64,000 bases of DNA. Source: Candidatus Eiseniibacteriota bacterium. Its GTDB lineage: Bacteria > Eisenbacteria > RBG-16-71-46 > CAIMUX01. Of this stretch, positions 53,449-63,278 are shown piece by piece. Position 1 is the first letter of the stretch. Each line of letters starts with the position of its first letter. A program made the position numbers and the translations under genes. The DNA lies in contig JADJQY010000002.1 in NCBI GenBank assembly GCA_016712505.1, positions 248,001-312,000 of the forward strand. The letters are read 5' to 3'. The notes beneath the pieces were generated by a model that worked only from the letters and a program-made list of their open reading frames with translations, made no database searches and was not told where the DNA came from.

Positions 53449-54393
53449 ATGCGGATGAGCGCGCCGGCCGGACCTGGGCGCGGGACCGCGCTCGGCGCCG
53501 ATATCGGCGGAACCGCGATCAAGCTCGGCCGCCTCGACGGCGCGTCGCGCGCGGAGCGGGAGATTCCGACCGATCCCGACTCCGGCTCCGGCTCGCTTGC
53601 GGAGCGGCTCTCCGCCGCCTGGCGCGAGCTGCTGCTCCCCGGGGAGGCGGTTCCCCCACTCGGGATCGGCTGCGCCGGGCTCATCGATGCCGGAAGCGGT
53701 GAGGTCGTCACCTCGGCCAATCTCCCCGGCTGGTCCCGGGAACCGCTGGCCGATCGTGTCGCCTCCCTGATGGGACGCCGCCCGGTGTTGCTCAACGATG
53801 CCAGCGCCTTCGTCCTGGCCGAGAGCCGCCTCGGGGCCGGTCGCGCCCACGGCGCTGGCACGATCGTCGGCCTGGCGATCGGCACCGGGGTCGGGGGCGG
53901 GCTGGTGATCGACGGTCGCCTGTACGAAGGGCCCCGCGGCTTCGCCGGCGAGCCGGGCCACATGCCGATCGACCTCGATGGGCCGGTCTGTGCCTGCGGG
54001 GCGCGCGGGTGCCTCGAGGCGATGATCGGGACGCGCGCGATTCAGGCGGCGTACGCCCGTCGTCGAAGGGAGGCCACGGTTCACACTCCGCGGGAGATCT
54101 TCGAGCGGGCGGAGGCGGGAGACGCGGCCGCGGCCGAGGTCTGGGAGGAGATCGGCGCCATCCTGGGGCGCGCCTTGACTGGACTGACCCACCTCCTCGA
54201 TCCGGACCTGATCGTGGTTGGCGGCGGGATCGCTCGGGCGGGAGAACGACTCCTCGCCCCTGCGCGCCGGAGTTTCGCCCAGACCGTGATGGCGCCGGAG
54301 GGGCTCCGGCCCACCATCGTGCCGGCCGCGCTCGCGAACGCCGCCGGATGGATCGGCGCTGCCCTGCGTGCACGCGACGAGGAGACTCCATGA
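53449..54393 (+). CDS. ROK-family sugar kinase (glucokinase-like)
   Basis: 314 residues from ATG 53449 (ATG 53455 also possible). LGADIGGTAIKLGRLDG is the ATP-binding phosphate-1 motif; the ROK zinc site is in CACGARGCLEAM; EPGHMPID holds the conserved His. ROK proteins with a zinc site and no HTH domain are usually glucokinases or N-acetylhexosamine kinases. The sugar is not resolved. Overlaps lptD by ATGA. Confidence 0.88.
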   Translation: MRMSAPAGPGRGTALGADIGGTAIKLGRLDGASRAEREIPTDPDSGSGSLAERLSAAWRELLLPGEAVPPLGIGCAGLIDAGSGEVVTSANLPGWSREPLADRVASLMGRRPVLLNDASAFVLAESRLGAGRAHGAGTIVGLAIGTGVGGGLVIDGRLYEGPRGFAGEPGHMPIDLDGPVCACGARGCLEAMIGTRAIQAAYARRRREATVHTPREIFERAEAGDAAAAEVWEEIGAILGRALTGLTHLLDPDLIVVGGGIARAGERLLAPARRSFAQTVMAPEGLRPTIVPAALANAAGWIGAALRARDEETP

Positions 54394-57300
54394 CCCGCGT
54401 GGCGCTTGGTCTCCGGATCGATCGGATGTTTCTGCTGCTCGCGCTCCTCGTGGTCGCGCTCGGCGCGCTGCGGGTCGATGCCCAGGACGACGCATGGGTC
54501 ATCGAGGGGGAGAACCTGACCGGCAGCAAGGCGGGGGGGACGGAGATCCTCCAGCCGCGGATCCTGCACGGGGCGGTGCGGATCACGGCCCAGAACGGCC
54601 GGATCGACTCCGACCGGGACGTGGTGTTCCTCTACGGAAACCTGCACATCGTCGACACCACCCGCACTCTTCGGGCGGAGCAGGGCACCTACCGTCGGTC
54701 CACGCGCGTGCTCGATCTGGTCGGACAGGTGGTGGGCGACGGACCGGAAGGGCAAATCGAGGCCGGGCAGCTCAACTACGACCGGCTGAGCGGCGTGATG
54801 AAGCTGCGTGATCATCCGGTGCTCTCCGACAGCGCCAGCGTGATCCGCGCCGAGCGCATCGACTACTGGCGCGATTCGTTGCTCGCCCTGGCCAGCGGCA
54901 ACGTGCAGATCCTGCTGCGCGAAGACTCGACCTGGGTGTACGGCCGCGAGGCGCGGTACAACGATCGCACCGGAGAGGTGATCGTGACCGGCGATCCGTG
55001 GGTGCGGAGCCCGGGAGAGGGGGCCGATTCCGCCCTGGTGGTGCACGCCGACACCCTGGTGCTCTTCCAGGGAGAATCACGCGGCGAGGCGCTGGGATCG
55101 GTTCGGATCGATCGCGGGTCGGTCCGCGCGGAGGCCGGACGGGCCGACTTCCGTCTCGATCAGCACCGGATCGTGCTCACCCGGGAACCGGTCGCCTGGG
55201 AGACCGACGGAGAAATCGCGGCCGACACCATGACCATCACCGTGCGCTCGGGACGGGCCGACCTGTTGCGCGCCCTGGGCAATGTGCGGGTTCGCTACCA
55301 GCCGGCAAGCAAGTCGGGGGAGCTGAACGTCGTCTTGGGCGATACCTTGAGCGCCCGTCTCGACGGCGAGCGACTGGGCGGGCTCGAGGTGATGGGAAGC
55401 GCGCACAGCCTCTATGTTCCGACCGAGGAGGACGCGCGCGGCGGATCGGGCCGCAACGTCTCCTCCGCCCGCAAGATCAACGTCTTCCTGCGGGGAGGGG
55501 AGGCACGGGCGGTGGAACTGGTCGAAGACGCGGTCGGGGTCTACTGGTATCCGGGCGATCGCGCGCTCGAGACCCTGCGTTCCCGCGACGCGCTCGATTC
55601 GCTGCGGGCGATCGACCCCGAGGTCGACCCCGAGGTCGACCCGGAGAGCGACCCAGAGACCGTCCCAGGGATCGGTTCCGGGGCGATCGACGTCGGCTGG
55701 CCGCGACCACTCTCCCGCCTGGAGGAGATGTTCATCGCCACCCGGACGCTGGAGTTCGGAGACAGCACCACCTCTCCGTACGACGCCCTGTTCGACCAGC
55801 GGGTCGACTACTCCGGCGATACCATCCGCTTCTACGCCAGCGAGGAGAAGATCCGCCTCCTGGGCAACGCCAAGATCGCCTATCAGGAGAGTTCGCTCGA
55901 CGCCGGCGACATCGAGTACCTGGCCGATCGGCGGCTGGTGATCGCCCAGTCCTCGCCCACCATTCGCGACGGCGAGAGCGAGGTGAAGGGGGGGCGGATG
56001 ACCTACCGCACCGACCTGAAGGAGGGGTTCGTCTACCAGGGGCGGACCGAGTTCGACGGCGGGTTCTACTCCGGCAAGGAAGTGAAGAAGCTTCCCGACA
56101 ACTCGCTGCTGGTCCGAAACGGCACCTACACCACCTGCGACCACGAACCACCCCACTACGAGTTCCGCTCCAGCCGGATGAAGCTGAAGCAGGACGACAA
56201 GGTCGTGGCGCGGCCGGTCATCATGCGGATCCTCGACATCCCGGTCATGGCGCTGCCCTACTACTTCTTTCCGATCAAGAAGGGGCGCCACTCCGGCATG
56301 CTCGCCCCCACGCTCGAGTTCGGATTCAATCAGTACCGCGGTCGCTTCGTTCGTGGCTTCGGCTACTACTGGGCGATCAACGACTACATGGATACCCAGG
56401 TCACGACCGACTACGAAGAGAACGGCAACCGGCTCTACCTGAACGGGGAGTATCGCTACCGGATGCGCTACCTGCTGGACGGGCAGGTCAAGGCCTCGTA
56501 CTCCCGCCAAGGGGGCGAAGGGGCGAGCGGTCGTCGCGGCTACAGCGTGCAGGGAGAGCACCGTCAGGACCTGGGGGAGAAGACGCGGCTGACCGCGAAC
56601 GCGAACTTCACCAGTTCGCTCTCCTACCGCGGGGATCGCGACTTCGGCGCGGGGGTGGACGAACTGCTGAACCGACAGCTCCGCTCCAGCCTCGGCCTCT
56701 CGCGTAGCTGGTCGGGGGCCAGTCTCACCGTGAACGTGGCCCGCAACGAGTACCTCGACTCTCTCACCGCCTCCGGCGAGAAGGTACGGCTCGAGCCGCG
56801 GGTCGATCTGAGTCTGAATCAGCGCAGCCTCGGTCGCGCGGCCGATGCCCGGGGCCGGGGAGGGCGGCTTCCGCTTCTCTCCAGCACCTACGTCAACACC
56901 TCCTTCGGCTTCCGGGCCACCGACGTGGAGCGTTGGAGCGGCAAGCGGGAGGAGAACCAGGCGGTCGAGCAACGGTTCGGGTTGAGCGACTCGCGGAGCG
57001 TCGGTCACTATCTGCGGATCAATCCGTCGATCTCGGGCAACGCCGCCTGGTTCGCAGAGGACGCGCGTGGGGAGCGCAATCGGGCCGGGGCGTCCTGGTC
57101 GGCCCGGGTCGGGGCGAAGAACGACCTCTACGGTACCTGGCTTTCCGAGTCGGGTCGGCTGGCCGGCGTACGCCATGTGCTGACCCCCAGCGCGAGCTGG
57201 AACTACGCCCCGGAGATCCGTTCCCTGACCTACGCCGATTCGAGCGGCGTGCGTCGGTCGCGCTTCCCCAGCGTCGGCGGGATCGGCCTCGGCGGGACGA

Positions 57301-57995
57301 AGGCATCCTCGATGTCGCTCAGCCTGAGCCAGCGGCTGCACTTCAAGTTCCGCGACGGCACGAAGGTGATCAAGAAGGACAACCTCCTCTCCTGGGACAT
57401 GAGCAGCAGCTACAACTTCCTCGCCCAGGGGAAGACTCGCCCCATGTCCTCGATCCGCAGTAGCGTCCAGGTCCGCCCGTTCTCGCTGCTCGACGTTCGC
57501 TCCGATTGGAGCCACAACCCCTACACCCGCGCCCCCGAGCGTTTCAGCCTCGACACCACCCTCAGGCTCTCGGCCCAGCTCTTCGCCGGAGCCGCGTCCG
57601 ACAGCGGGGGGGCTGGACCTGAACTCAACTACGGCGATTTCGGCGGCGCGGCCGCCGGAACCGGGTCTTCGGCGCGCAGCCCGAACGCCGGGGGCGGAAG
57701 CTGGAACCTGAGCGCCTCGCACTCCTACTCGACCCAGCGGGGGGTCGACGATGCCCGGAACAATCTGAATCTTGGCTGCCGGTTCAACGCCACGCGGAAC
57801 TGGAAGGTCGATGGTTCGGTTTACCTGGATCTGGAGGCGAAGGAGGTCAACTCCCACCGCTTCACTCTGTCGCGGGATCTGCACTGCTGGGAGCTGTACT
57901 TCTCCCACATCAGCCGCGGGGCGAACTCCGAGTACCAGTTCCGGATCAACCTGAAGGACATCGAAGAGGTCAAGTACGTGCGGGAGAAGCGGTAG
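54390..57995 (+). CDS. lptD: LPS-assembly protein LptD-like outer-membrane protein
   Basis: 1201 residues from ATG 54390. Signal peptide of ~31 residues (MFLLLALLVVALGALRVDAQ). Residues ~40-600 form an extended OstA/LptA-like beta-jellyroll (VFLYGNLHIVDTTRTLRAEQ, GQLNYDRLSGVMKL and further repeats). They include a short acidic EVDPEVDPESDPE insert. The rest is an outer-membrane beta-barrel with alternating strands; PYYFFPIKKGRHSGMLAPTL is the LptD hallmark joining plug and barrel. It is larger than the E. coli protein (about 780), because of the long N-terminal part. Final step of LPS transport to the cell surface. Confidence 0.88.
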   Translation: MTRVALGLRIDRMFLLLALLVVALGALRVDAQDDAWVIEGENLTGSKAGGTEILQPRILHGAVRITAQNGRIDSDRDVVFLYGNLHIVDTTRTLRAEQGTYRRSTRVLDLVGQVVGDGPEGQIEAGQLNYDRLSGVMKLRDHPVLSDSASVIRAERIDYWRDSLLALASGNVQILLREDSTWVYGREARYNDRTGEVIVTGDPWVRSPGEGADSALVVHADTLVLFQGESRGEALGSVRIDRGSVRAEAGRADFRLDQHRIVLTREPVAWETDGEIAADTMTITVRSGRADLLRALGNVRVRYQPASKSGELNVVLGDTLSARLDGERLGGLEVMGSAHSLYVPTEEDARGGSGRNVSSARKINVFLRGGEARAVELVEDAVGVYWYPGDRALETLRSRDALDSLRAIDPEVDPEVDPESDPETVPGIGSGAIDVGWPRPLSRLEEMFIATRTLEFGDSTTSPYDALFDQRVDYSGDTIRFYASEEKIRLLGNAKIAYQESSLDAGDIEYLADRRLVIAQSSPTIRDGESEVKGGRMTYRTDLKEGFVYQGRTEFDGGFYSGKEVKKLPDNSLLVRNGTYTTCDHEPPHYEFRSSRMKLKQDDKVVARPVIMRILDIPVMALPYYFFPIKKGRHSGMLAPTLEFGFNQYRGRFVRGFGYYWAINDYMDTQVTTDYEENGNRLYLNGEYRYRMRYLLDGQVKASYSRQGGEGASGRRGYSVQGEHRQDLGEKTRLTANANFTSSLSYRGDRDFGAGVDELLNRQLRSSLGLSRSWSGASLTVNVARNEYLDSLTASGEKVRLEPRVDLSLNQRSLGRAADARGRGGRLPLLSSTYVNTSFGFRATDVERWSGKREENQAVEQRFGLSDSRSVGHYLRINPSISGNAAWFAEDARGERNRAGASWSARVGAKNDLYGTWLSESGRLAGVRHVLTPSASWNYAPEIRSLTYADSSGVRRSRFPSVGGIGLGGTKASSMSLSLSQRLHFKFRDGTKVIKKDNLLSWDMSSSYNFLAQGKTRPMSSIRSSVQVRPFSLLDVRSDWSHNPYTRAPERFSLDTTLRLSAQLFAGAASDSGGAGPELNYGDFGGAAAGTGSSARSPNAGGGSWNLSASHSYSTQRGVDDARNNLNLGCRFNATRNWKVDGSVYLDLEAKEVNSHRFTLSRDLHCWELYFSHISRGANSEYQFRINLKDIEEVKYVREKR

Positions 57996-58034
57996 CGTCC
58001 CCGCAGACCGGTTCTGTGCGGGAAGAGTGTGGCG

Positions 58035-58063
58035 TTGAGCAGTTCCCATGCCGATGCTAGACT
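58035..58063 (+). promoter_or_regulatory. Predicted promoter of the cytochrome lipoprotein gene
   Basis: TTGAGC (58035-58040), 17 bases, TAGACT (58058-58063), 124 bases before ATG 58187. Confidence 0.55.
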
Positions 58064-58186
58064 CCGACATCCACGCCCGGCTACGGGCACTCCCGGCGAC
58101 GGTCACATCCGACGACGGGCGCGCCTGGGGCGGGCATACACGCCAAACCGACCTCCCGGTCACGGGAGGTTTCCACACGGGGAACG

Positions 58187-59547
58187 ATGCAAATGTCGAT
58201 GGCACGCATTCGCTTGTGCTTCGCCTTCCTCCTGACCGCCATGGTGGCGCTGCTTCAGGCATGCGCCGGCGGGTATCAGGCAGGGAAGCGACCGCTGAAC
58301 GCCGAGCTGGTTCTGTTGTCCTACGGCTCGGTGAACGGCGAACTCGCCCCCTGTGGGTGACACAGCGGCCAAAAGGGCGGGCTGGCCCGGCGGGCCGGCG
58401 ATATCGATTCGTTAGTTGCCAAGGGCGTTCCGTTCCTCCATGTGGACCTGGGAAACTTTGCCTCCACCGAGGATGCGGTCGCTGATTACAAGACGCGTTT
58501 CATCTGGCAGGTGATGGCGGACGCCGCGTGCGCCGCGACCACCCCCGGATCGCGCGAGTTGACCCTCTGGTCGACCTACAAGGACCTGATGGCTTCGAAC
58601 ACCATCCCGGTCGTCTCGTCCAACCTCAAGTTGGTCGATGCCGGGGCGGAGAAGCCGGTCGGCGTTCCGTATCTGGTCGTTCCGGTCAATGGGCTCAAGG
58701 TGGCCCTCTTTGCCCTGATGGGCGGAGACGAGTACGCCGCGGCCCGGCCACCGGAGGGGGTCGAGTTCAAGTTCGAAGATCCGTTCCAGGTAGCGGCCGA
58801 GATGGTGCCGGTCCTGCGCAAGCAGGCCGACGTCGTCGTGCTGATGTCGGAGATGCAGACCGGGGACACCGATCGCCTGATTCAGACCGTGCCCGGGATC
58901 GACGTTGCGCTCTACGGAAATCGCGCGCCGTGGGTCGAGGATGCGGTGAAGAACGGGACCACGATCGTGCAGCAGACCGGCATCCGGGGTCAGTACAAGG
59001 GCGAGCTGGTGCTGATCGTCGATCCAGATGGGAAGATCCTGGACTTCGGTGCGCGCAATGCGGCCATGGACAAGGCGTTCCCCGAGAGCGACGAAGTAGC
59101 CAAGGCGGTCGCCGCGACAGACGAGAAGGTGAAGCAGATCCAGGCCGAGTCGCGCGAGAAGCGCCAGGGAGAGTTCGAGAACAAGATCTCGGGCGAGCGC
59201 TTCCTTGGTCCGGAAACTGCAAGCGGTGTCACGAGGAGCAGTACAAGACCTGGTCTCTGACCCCGCACGCCCACGCCTTCGCCACTCTGGAGAAGGACAA
59301 GAAGCATGACGACCCGAACTGTGTGAAGTGTCACGTGACCGGCGGAGAGGATCCGGATGGGTATGCGGCCAACCGCACCACCCCGGATCTTCGGAACGTC
59401 GGCTGCGAGGTCTGCCACGGGAAGGGAACCGAGCACGATCGCACGACGCCACTCGCCATCACCGAGGCGATGTGTCGGAACTGCCATCAGGGGGAGTTCG
59501 AGAAGGGGTTCAACTTCGCGGCCGCTCTCCCGCTCGTGAGTCACTGA
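58187..59547 (+). CDS. Metallophosphatase-like/tetrahaem cytochrome c lipoprotein with in-frame TGA and a frameshift
   Basis: ATG 58187 opens a signal peptide with lipobox (LLQAC, Cys at residue 26). Codon 58 is TGA (58358-58360) in GELAPCG-TGA-HSGQKGGLARRAG; relatives read PCGC here, so the position is normally Cys. The frame continues through a 5'-nucleotidase/metallophosphatase-like domain (VPFLHVDLGNFAS, YLVVPVNGLKVALFALMG). Near 59208 one base is missing (RFLGSGNCKRCH when repaired). The C-terminal part then has four haem sites: CKRCH, CVKCH, CEVCH and CRNCH, ending at 59547, ~453 residues in all. Such fusions are known from environmental FCB genomes. Likely an exported electron-transfer protein. 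Confidence 0.78.
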
Positions 59548-59631
59548 TCGCGGGGCCGGGTCGGACCGCCGCGCCGCGGAGGAAATCCTCCCGGTTCGGG
59601 TCGGTTCGCTGAGACCGGTTGGGGAAAGAAA

Positions 59632-59668
59632 GCCGGATCCGACCTGAGGTCGGGTCCGGCACTTTTTT
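59632..59668 (+). terminator. Strong intrinsic terminator
   Basis: GCCGGATCCGACC pairs with GGTCGGGTCCGGC around a TGA loop (one G-T pair), then T6 at 59663-59668. It lies 84 bases after the cytochrome gene and is the clearest terminator in the window. Confidence 0.92.
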
Positions 59669-59696
59669 CCCGCCTACCTCCCCTTCGAAGTCGGAA

Positions 59697-59725
59697 TTGT
59701 CCCACCCGGAGCCGCCTGTTAGGCT
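59697..59725 (+). promoter_or_regulatory. Predicted promoter of the transsulfuration genes
   Basis: TTGTCC (59697-59702), 17 bases, TAGGCT (59720-59725), right after the terminator and 120 bases before ATG 59845. Confidence 0.55.
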
Positions 59726-59844
59726 GCCCACAGTCCACGGCCCGTGTTCGACTGCCAGGGGGGATGGAGATGACCTCGCCGCCGGTCGATGGGAGAAGGT
59801 GCGCTGGCGCTTCCGCGACACGCGGAGGCAGAGAGGGGAGATCC

Positions 59845-61251
59845 ATGAATCCCGGAGCGGAGACCCGAACCGGTTCTGGCATGCGCTATTACGAGAATAT
59901 CCTCGCCGTGGTTGGGAACACCCCGCTGGTCCGGCTGAACCAGACCGCGACCGGGGTGAAGCCGCTGATCCTGGCCAAGCTCGAGTCGTTCAATCCCGGG
60001 CGGAGCAACAAGGATCGGGTGGGGATGTTCCTGGTCGAGATGGCCGAACGAGACGGCTCGCTGAAACCGGGGGGGACGATCGTCGAAGCGACCTCGGGGA
60101 ACACTGGCCTCGGTCTGGCCATGGCCGCGTTGGTCAAGGGGTATAAGTGCATCTGCGTCATGCCGGACAAGATCGGTTCTGAGAAGCGCGACTTGCTCAA
60201 GGCCCACGGCGCCAAGGTGGTGATCACGCCGACCAGCGCCCCGCCCGGTTCCCCCGATCGCTATACCGAGGTCGCCAAGCGCCTCGCGTCGGAGATCCCC
60301 GGCGGATTCCTTGCCAACCAGTACTTCAATCCAAACAACCCTGAGATCCACTACCGCACCACCGGGCCGGAGATCTGGCGCGACACCGCGGGACGGGTCA
60401 CCTGCTACGTGGCCGGCGTCGGCACCGGCGGTTCGCTGAGCGGAGTCGGTCGGTATCTCAAGGAGCAGAACCCGAACATCCGGATCGTCGGAGCAGAGCC
60501 CCAGGGGTCGATCCTCGGGGAGTACCAGAAGACCGGTCAGCTGGCCGAGTCGCAGTCGTACCTGGTCGAGGGGATCGGTCAGGAGATCATTCCGGGCAAT
60601 GTGCAGTTCGAGTACATCGACGAGATCCTTACGGTCACCGATCGCGACTCGTTCCGCTACATGCGGCAGCTCTCGCGTGAGGAGGCGATCTTTGTCGGCG
60701 GGTCGTCCGGTACGGCGGTCGCGGCCGCGGTCCAGGCTGCCGGCAGCCTCACCGAGGAGGATGTCGTGGTGGTCATGCTGCCCGACACCGGTGAACGGTA
60801 CCTCAGCAAGTTCCATAGCGACGCCTGGCTGGCCGACCACGGCATGCTGGCCGCCGATGATCTGAAGGTGGGGGATCTGGTTCGCCAGAAGGCGGCCGCG
60901 TCCGAACTGCCGAATCTGCTCTCGGTCCGCCCGGCGGACCCGGTCCGGCTCGCCCTCGGTCTGATCCGCCGGCACAACGTCTCCCAGCTTCCGGTCGTGG
61001 CCGACAACGGCGCGGTGGTCGGTACCGTGATGGAGTCGAGCCTGATGACGGCGATGCTCGATGGGCGGGCGATGCTCGAGAGCCCTGCCTCGAGTGTCAT
61101 GGAGGCGAAGCTTCCGAGCATCGCCGCGGACGAGAGCATCTCGGCGGCAGCGAGGGCCCTGGCGCACGGGCATGCCCTCCTGGTAGAAGATCGCGGTCGG
61201 ACCGTGGGAATTCTCTCCCGCATCGACCTGATCGGATACGTCGCGAAATAG
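59845..61251 (+). CDS. cbs: Cystathionine beta-synthase (cysteine synthase fold plus CBS pair)
   Basis: 468 residues from ATG 59845 behind GAGGGGAG. PLP enzyme joining homocysteine and serine, or a cysteine synthase. The PLP Lys is K56 in SNKDRVG; EATSGNTGLGLA and GVGTGGSLSGVGRYL are the substrate and phosphate loops. The last ~120 residues form a CBS-domain pair (RPADPVRLALGLIRRHNVSQ, VMEAKLPSIAADESIS). That pair distinguishes it from plain CysK. The gamma-type enzyme downstream supports a transsulfuration role. Confidence 0.9.
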   Translation: MNPGAETRTGSGMRYYENILAVVGNTPLVRLNQTATGVKPLILAKLESFNPGRSNKDRVGMFLVEMAERDGSLKPGGTIVEATSGNTGLGLAMAALVKGYKCICVMPDKIGSEKRDLLKAHGAKVVITPTSAPPGSPDRYTEVAKRLASEIPGGFLANQYFNPNNPEIHYRTTGPEIWRDTAGRVTCYVAGVGTGGSLSGVGRYLKEQNPNIRIVGAEPQGSILGEYQKTGQLAESQSYLVEGIGQEIIPGNVQFEYIDEILTVTDRDSFRYMRQLSREEAIFVGGSSGTAVAAAVQAAGSLTEEDVVVVMLPDTGERYLSKFHSDAWLADHGMLAADDLKVGDLVRQKAAASELPNLLSVRPADPVRLALGLIRRHNVSQLPVVADNGAVVGTVMESSLMTAMLDGRAMLESPASSVMEAKLPSIAADESISAAARALAHGHALLVEDRGRTVGILSRIDLIGYVAK

Positions 61252-61435
61252 CGGTGCCGTGCTGACCGCGGCACGGCGCCGGGGCGTTGCGTCCCGGAGA
61301 CACGGGATCCGTTGGGGACAGGCTTCCTCGGGGGACACGCTCCCTGGAGGAAGAGGTCACGGTGGGCACTGGGGCTCCGCGAGCAACAGGAACTCTCGGG
61401 CAAACGGCCGCAGTCGGCCGGTGGAAGGAACAGGG

Positions 61436-62572
61436 ATGGGAATCGCGACCGATTCGATTCACGCGGGGCAGCAGCCGGACCCGACGACCGGCGCGATCAT
61501 GACCCCGATCTATCAGACCTCCACCTACGTGCAGGAGGAACTCGGGGTCCACAAGGGGTATGAGTATGCCCGTACCCACAACCTCACCCGGGCGGCCTGG
61601 GAGCAGTGCGTGGCCAAGCTGGAGGGGGCGACGACCGGAATCGCCTTCGGTTCGGGCCTGGCCGCGATCGGCACCCTGATCCAGGCACTGGAGCCCGGAG
61701 ACCACGTTGTTTCCTCGAATGACATGTACGGCGGCACCTACCGGCTGTATGAGCGGGTCTACCGCCGGTACGGAATCGAATTCGAGTACGTCGACACTTC
61801 CGACCTGGACGCGGTCCGGGCCGCGATTCGCCCGACCACTCGATTGCTCTATGTCGAGACCCCATCGAATCCGCTCATGAAGGTCTCCGACCTGGCTGCC
61901 CTGGCCGAGATGGCCCGGGCCCGCGGGATCGCCCTCGCGGTGGACAACACCTTTCTCACCCCGTTCTTTCAGCGTCCCCTCGAACTCGGCGCCCATCTGG
62001 TGGTGCACTCGGTCACGAAGTATCTGAATGGCCACTCCGACATGGTGGGGGGGATGCTCCTGACCTCGGAGCCGGCCTGGATCGAGAAGCTGCGATTCCT
62101 GCAGAACGCGGCCGGAGCCGTGCCCGGGCCGATGGACTGCTGGCTCGCGCTACGCGGGGTGAAGACGCTCGCCGTCCGGATGCCGCGCCACGAAGCGAAT
62201 GCGATGCTCGTGGCTCAGCACTTGGTGCGTCATCCGCGAGTCGAGCGCGTACTCTATCCGGGGCTCCCCGAGCACCCCGCGCACGCGCTCTCCACGCGCC
62301 AGACGAGCGGGTTCGGCGGGATGGTCTCGTTTCTCCTGCGCGACCTCGAGGAGGCCCGGCAGGTGGCGGGCAGGACCCGCCTCTTCGCGCTGGCCGAGAG
62401 TCTCGGTGGGGTCGAGAGTCTGCTTTGCCACCCGGCCAGCATGACCCACGCCTCCGTCCCCCGCGCGGAGCGGGAGCGGATGGGTTTCACCGACGGGTTG
62501 CTGCGCCTTTCCGTGGGGATCGAAGATGTCGAGGATCTCCTTCAGGACCTGGACCACGCGCTCGCTGTCTAG
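61436..62572 (+). CDS. Cystathionine gamma-synthase/gamma-lyase (Cys/Met PLP family)
   Basis: 378 residues from ATG 61436 with GGAAGGAACAGGG upstream; the frame is open further upstream without protein-like sequence. PLP Lys is K195 in HSVTKYLNGHSD; FGSGLAAIGTLIQAL and ETPSNPLMKVSDL are family marks, as is the C-terminal SLGGVESLLCHPASMTH. Synthase and lyase cannot be told apart by eye. With the CBS gene 184 bases upstream it would complete homocysteine-to-cysteine transsulfuration. Confidence 0.9.
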   Translation: MGIATDSIHAGQQPDPTTGAIMTPIYQTSTYVQEELGVHKGYEYARTHNLTRAAWEQCVAKLEGATTGIAFGSGLAAIGTLIQALEPGDHVVSSNDMYGGTYRLYERVYRRYGIEFEYVDTSDLDAVRAAIRPTTRLLYVETPSNPLMKVSDLAALAEMARARGIALAVDNTFLTPFFQRPLELGAHLVVHSVTKYLNGHSDMVGGMLLTSEPAWIEKLRFLQNAAGAVPGPMDCWLALRGVKTLAVRMPRHEANAMLVAQHLVRHPRVERVLYPGLPEHPAHALSTRQTSGFGGMVSFLLRDLEEARQVAGRTRLFALAESLGGVESLLCHPASMTHASVPRAERERMGFTDGLLRLSVGIEDVEDLLQDLDHALAV

Positions 62573-62679
62573 AAGCGGGGCTCGCCCCGAGGTCCGAGCC
62601 ACGCACGGTCGGGCGCCGAGCGGGCCGCGCCTACGTCTGATCGCATCCGCATGGAGATCCGACTTGCACGAGTTCTACC

Positions 62680-63144
62680 TTGGACGCATTTGACAACTGC
62701 CTCCGGAACGGGCGCCTCCAGGCTCGGGAACCGGACGCCGACCTGATCCAACGAGAGGTGGAGACGGCCATGTCGGAACTGGTCCGGGCTCGCACCTGCT
62801 TCACCGATGGCCGACTCGAGGAGTGCGTGGTCCAGGGCTATTTCGCCATGTACCGGCTGCTGCGCGCACTGTTGCTCCAGGCGGGGTATCGGGACACCAA
62901 CCTGTTCAGCCTCTCGACCGGGATCGAACGCCTGTTCGCCGGGACGGACGGAATGGCGGGACTGGTCGCGGTCCTGCGCGAGGCGAAGGATCGAAAGGAC
63001 CTGGTCCAGCAGGGAGGGCGCACCTCGCGAAAGGACGCCAAGACGATCCTCGACGGCGCGGAGGTAACCTACCGCCTCACCAGGGGGTTGATCCCGCTGG
63101 CCCGTTTTCCGGAGATCCGGGAGAGCGAGGCGCCGCCGGAATGA
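62680..63144 (+). CDS. HEPN-domain-like protein
   Basis: 154 residues from TTG 62680. Helical sequence in HEPN style: REVETAMSELVRARTCFTDG, CVVQGYFAMYRLLRALLLQAG, then AKDRKDLVQQGGRTSRKDA and ILDGAEVTYRLT. The R-x4-6-H ribonuclease motif of active HEPN toxins is not seen. No nucleotidyltransferase partner is adjacent. Function unknown. Confidence 0.65.
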   Translation: MDAFDNCLRNGRLQAREPDADLIQREVETAMSELVRARTCFTDGRLEECVVQGYFAMYRLLRALLLQAGYRDTNLFSLSTGIERLFAGTDGMAGLVAVLREAKDRKDLVQQGGRTSRKDAKTILDGAEVTYRLTRGLIPLARFPEIRESEAPPE

Positions 63145-63278
63145 GCGGGGGGCGATGCCGGTCGGCGGAGCGGATCGCCGCCGCGTGCAGCCAACGGGTA
63201 CACCGAAGCGGCGTTTCCCGTGTACTCTTCCGGGGGAGACGCCCCGCACGGACGTCGATCGAAGGAGGAAGGTTCCGA

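Noticed and set aside
55077..58262. Very long minus-strand open frame (1061 codons) opposite lptD
   Set aside because: Antisense frame of a high-GC gene; Arg/Pro/His-rich with no domain pattern, while the plus strand encodes a clear LptD.
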